Below are positions 13,510 through 14,171 of a DNA stretch of 14,171 nucleotides, piece after piece; the stretch's first letter is position 1, and each line of letters starts with the position of its first letter. The position numbers and the translations under genes are program-made. The notes below the pieces were generated by a model. It searched no databases and was not told the DNA's origin. It worked only from the letters and a program-made list of their open reading frames with translations. Origin of the DNA: Oscillospiraceae bacterium (GTDB taxonomy: Bacteria > Bacillota > Clostridia > Oscillospirales > Ruminococcaceae); contig JAAVIG010000137.1 in the NCBI GenBank assembly GCA_014796735.1, forward strand, positions 1 through 14,171, read 5' to 3'.

Positions 13510-13557
13510 AAAAACACCTTTTCCGGGACAAAATACAACCGAAAGGAAGGTGTTTTT
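13510..13557 (+). promoter_or_regulatory. Leader hairpin that sequesters the rubrerythrin ribosome binding site
   Basis: AAAAACACCTT (13510-13520) pairs perfectly with AAGGTGTTTTT (13547-13557). The right arm includes half of the Shine-Dalgarno sequence GGAAGG (13545-13550) and ends one base before the ATG. The loop is 26 bases. In the transcript this would hide the ribosome site unless opened by a protein, temperature or an alternative fold. Confidence 0.5.
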
Positions 13558-13558
13558 T

Positions 13559-14101
13559 ATGCAGCTTGAAGGCTCAAAAACTCTTGATAATTTGAAAACC
13601 GCCTTTATAGGAGAAAGTCAGGCGAGAAACAAGTACAATATTTATGGTAAGCTTGCCAGAAAAGAAGGATACGAGCAGATCGGCGATATTTTTGACATTA
13701 CCGCTCACAACGAACGCGCTCACGCCGAATTGTGGCTGTCACTGATGAGCGACGGTATTCCGCAGAATACCGCAAAGGCGTTGGAAAACGCGGCGGGGGG
13801 CGAGCACTATGAGTGGACGGAAATGTACGCCGATTTCGCCAAAACCGCAAGGCAGGAGGGCTTTGACAACATAGCGGCACTGTTTGATATGGTGGCGGCT
13901 GTCGAAAAGGATCACGAGGCAAGATTTAACTGCTTCCTGGAACAGTTAAACAGTGGAAAGGTGTTTACAAAGGACGGGGAAGTGGTTTGGGTCTGCCGAA
14001 ACTGCGGTCATCTGCACACGGGCAAGACCGCGCCCCTTGTCTGCCCTGTTTGTAAGCACAAGCAGGCTTATTTTGAGGTAAAAAGCGGAATGGTGCAGTA
14101 A
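13559..14101 (+). CDS. rbr: Rubrerythrin
   Basis: A 180-residue, two-domain protein of standard length. The ferritin-like domain (residues 1-135) carries the diiron ligands in the expected order: Glu19, Glu52 with nearby His55, Glu85, Glu88, Glu116 and His119. The C-terminal rubredoxin-like domain binds one iron through Cys146-x2-Cys149 and Cys162-x2-Cys165 (WVCRNCG ... VCPVCK). It is a cytoplasmic NAD(P)H-linked peroxidase that protects anaerobes from hydrogen peroxide and oxygen. ATG 13559 is chosen because GGAAGG sits eight bases before it; an in-frame ATG at 13487 lacks a ribosome site and lies inside the palindromic region. Rubrerythrin after an HxlR regulator fits an oxidative-stress locus. 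Confidence 0.95.
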   Translation: MQLEGSKTLDNLKTAFIGESQARNKYNIYGKLARKEGYEQIGDIFDITAHNERAHAELWLSLMSDGIPQNTAKALENAAGGEHYEWTEMYADFAKTARQEGFDNIAALFDMVAAVEKDHEARFNCFLEQLNSGKVFTKDGEVVWVCRNCGHLHTGKTAPLVCPVCKHKQAYFEVKSGMVQ

Positions 14102-14108
14102 TACTAAT

Positions 14109-14158
14109 ACTATTATCCAATTAAAAACTTGAAAAAATGGTTTTAATTGGATAATAGT
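14109..14158 (+). terminator. Long AT-rich hairpin after rubrerythrin
   Basis: ACTATTATCCAATTAAAAAC (14109-14128) pairs with GTTTTAATTGGATAATAGT (14140-14158), 19 pairs with a single bulged A and an 11-base loop. It lies 8 bases after the stop codon and probably ends transcription, although no T-tract follows the stem within the window; it may also be a repeat unit. Confidence 0.5.
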
Positions 14159-14171
14159 GCTTTGGGTGTAA

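Noticed and set aside
13487..13558. Upstream ATG (13487) adding 24 residues to rubrerythrin
   Set aside because: There is no ribosome site, the sequence overlaps the palindrome and hairpin, and rubrerythrins start MxLxGSKT as at 13559.
1..14171. CRISPR arrays, tRNA and rRNA genes
   Set aside because: I saw no regularly spaced direct repeats with spacers, no tRNA-like cloverleaf and no rRNA-like sequence; the only tandem repeat is the short GGACAA unit at 6395-6417.

Overview
The window looks like chromosome from an anaerobic, spore-forming Clostridia-class Firmicute, probably of the gut Oscillospirales type. The reasons are a cotJ spore-coat operon, a ferredoxin-dependent 2-oxoacid oxidoreductase, a rubrerythrin, strong AAGGAG/GGAGG ribosome binding sites, standard sigma-A promoters and moderate GC. 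TGA is used as a normal stop by several genes. Genus-level placement is inference.

Region by region. 1-~785 is the end of a mobile element: a small protein tail, a ribbon-helix-helix protein, and an unclear stretch with two overlapping open frames, one carrying a CxxC...CxxxC zinc-binding pattern. This DNA abuts, and truncates, the spore-coat gene cotJC, whose operon (cotJA-cotJB-cotJC', minus strand) occupies 784-1456 behind a possible sigma-E promoter. 1566-1610 is a perfect 19-bp hairpin. 1656-4998 (minus strand) is a tightly coupled operon: an unknown polytopic membrane protein, a 2x[4Fe-4S] ferredoxin-like delta subunit, then the alpha, beta and gamma subunits of a VorB-type 2-oxoacid:ferredoxin oxidoreductase. 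5086-7307 (minus strand) holds a P-loop kinase, a nucleoside phosphorylase, a 231-bp palindromic MITE-like element and a deviant-Walker ATPase.

At 7308-7535 two divergent sigma-A promoters point outwards. The plus-strand operon 7536-11730 encodes a MATE exporter and two unrelated FAD-dependent oxidoreductases (BaiN/HI0933-like and COG2509-like), ending in a terminator and a cluster of hairpins (11752-11962). 12015-12959 (minus strand) is a radical SAM gene split by one in-frame TGA. It diverges from a HxlR-family regulator (13098-13415) across a short intergenic region with a TACTT-N6-AAGTA palindrome. The window ends with rubrerythrin, whose leader carries a palindrome and a hairpin that buries its own ribosome binding site.

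Functionally, the genes speak for anaerobic amino-acid/2-oxoacid metabolism using ferredoxin, nucleoside salvage, flavoenzyme chemistry of unknown substrate with an adjacent exporter, oxygen/redox defence (HxlR, rubrerythrin) and sporulation. The most notable observation is the interruption of the mother-cell spore gene cotJC by mobile DNA, which raises the possibility of a skin-like, developmentally excised element. The window does not contain the recombinase or the other half of cotJC, so this remains a hypothesis.
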